Positions 63,964 to 64,000 of a DNA stretch of 64,000 nucleotides are shown one piece after another. The stretch comes from Desulfocapsaceae bacterium (GTDB taxonomy: Bacteria; Desulfobacterota; Desulfobulbia; Desulfobulbales; Desulfocapsaceae). How positions within the stretch are numbered: position 1 is the stretch's first letter; each line of letters opens with the position of its first letter. The translations under genes and the position numbers were made by a program. Location: positions 1 to 64,000 of the forward strand of contig JARLHL010000100.1 of assembly GCA_031292275.1 (NCBI GenBank). Reading direction: 5' to 3'. The notes beneath the pieces are model-generated. The model saw nothing but the letters and a program-made list of their open reading frames with translations. It was not told the origin of the DNA and did not search any database.

Positions 63964-64000
63964 CGCGCCAACAATAACATTCCGGTGGTTCAGGCACTTC

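Overview
The window reads as chromosome from an anaerobic deltaproteobacterium (Desulfobacterota, most likely near Desulfobulbales). This rests on a selenocysteine tRNA with a selenocysteine formate dehydrogenase and adjoining molybdate uptake genes, a GatB indirect-aminoacylation subunit, a Kdo/LptC lipopolysaccharide cluster linked to pyrG, a fused acyl-CoA carboxylase, DUF438/hemerythrin and ferredoxin-flavodoxin proteins, and the general protein flavour. The genus is inference only.

1-42 kb is ordinary, moderately GC-rich chromosome: tRNA-Sec (minus, 625-722), an acidic-tail zinc-finger-like protein, a PlsC-like acyltransferase, class II DAHP synthase, a Do/HtrA protease, a degenerate-cyclase/cNMP-binding protein coupled to an acyl-CoA carboxylase operon, radA, a DapF-like protein that has lost both catalytic cysteines, a modE-modA-modB-modC operon with a ModE palindrome, and fdhA, which is one gene read through an in-frame UGA with a SECIS-like hairpin. 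It continues with a 1716-residue (pseudo)kinase/ATPase/GAF/histidine kinase, trmO, pyrG-kdsA-kdsC-lptC, an Fe-S CCG-domain protein, a DedA protein, and a run rdgC(split)-gatB-radC-hemW.

42.2-53.0 kb is an integrated element in the 3' end of tRNA-Glu, bounded by 66-bp direct repeats (64/66 identical). It is a filamentous (inovirus-type) prophage: tyrosine integrase, small HTH and Zn-ribbon proteins, a rolling-circle-type Rep, a cytosine-C5 methyltransferase that carries a second out-of-frame ORF with its own Shine-Dalgarno site, a Zot/pI ATPase, a pIII-like adsorption protein, small membrane proteins, a 45-residue major coat protein and two further tiny membrane proteins missed by a 60-residue cutoff, a putative ssDNA-binding protein, a divergent XRE repressor, a low-GC membrane cargo protein and a HigBA-type toxin-antitoxin pair. 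Just beyond the right repeat lies the C-terminal stump of a second integrase, so elements have stacked at this tRNA.

53-64 kb is an accessory, partly decayed region: a flavodoxin/ferredoxin protein, a DUF438-hemerythrin-PAS protein, a lone Mu GemA-like protein, a frameshifted DUF1003 pseudogene, a c-di-AMP (ydaO/yuaA-type) riboswitch in front of the potassium transporter kup, a standalone four-helix-bundle sensor domain, a secreted protein with a repeated NEHYGLAPAW motif, and an arsR-acr3 arsenic operon.

Themes linking genes: selenocysteine supply and molybdopterin-metal supply both serve FdhA; c-di-AMP is predicted to control potassium uptake; the prophage has a compact, overlapping gene organisation with one clear case of dual coding.
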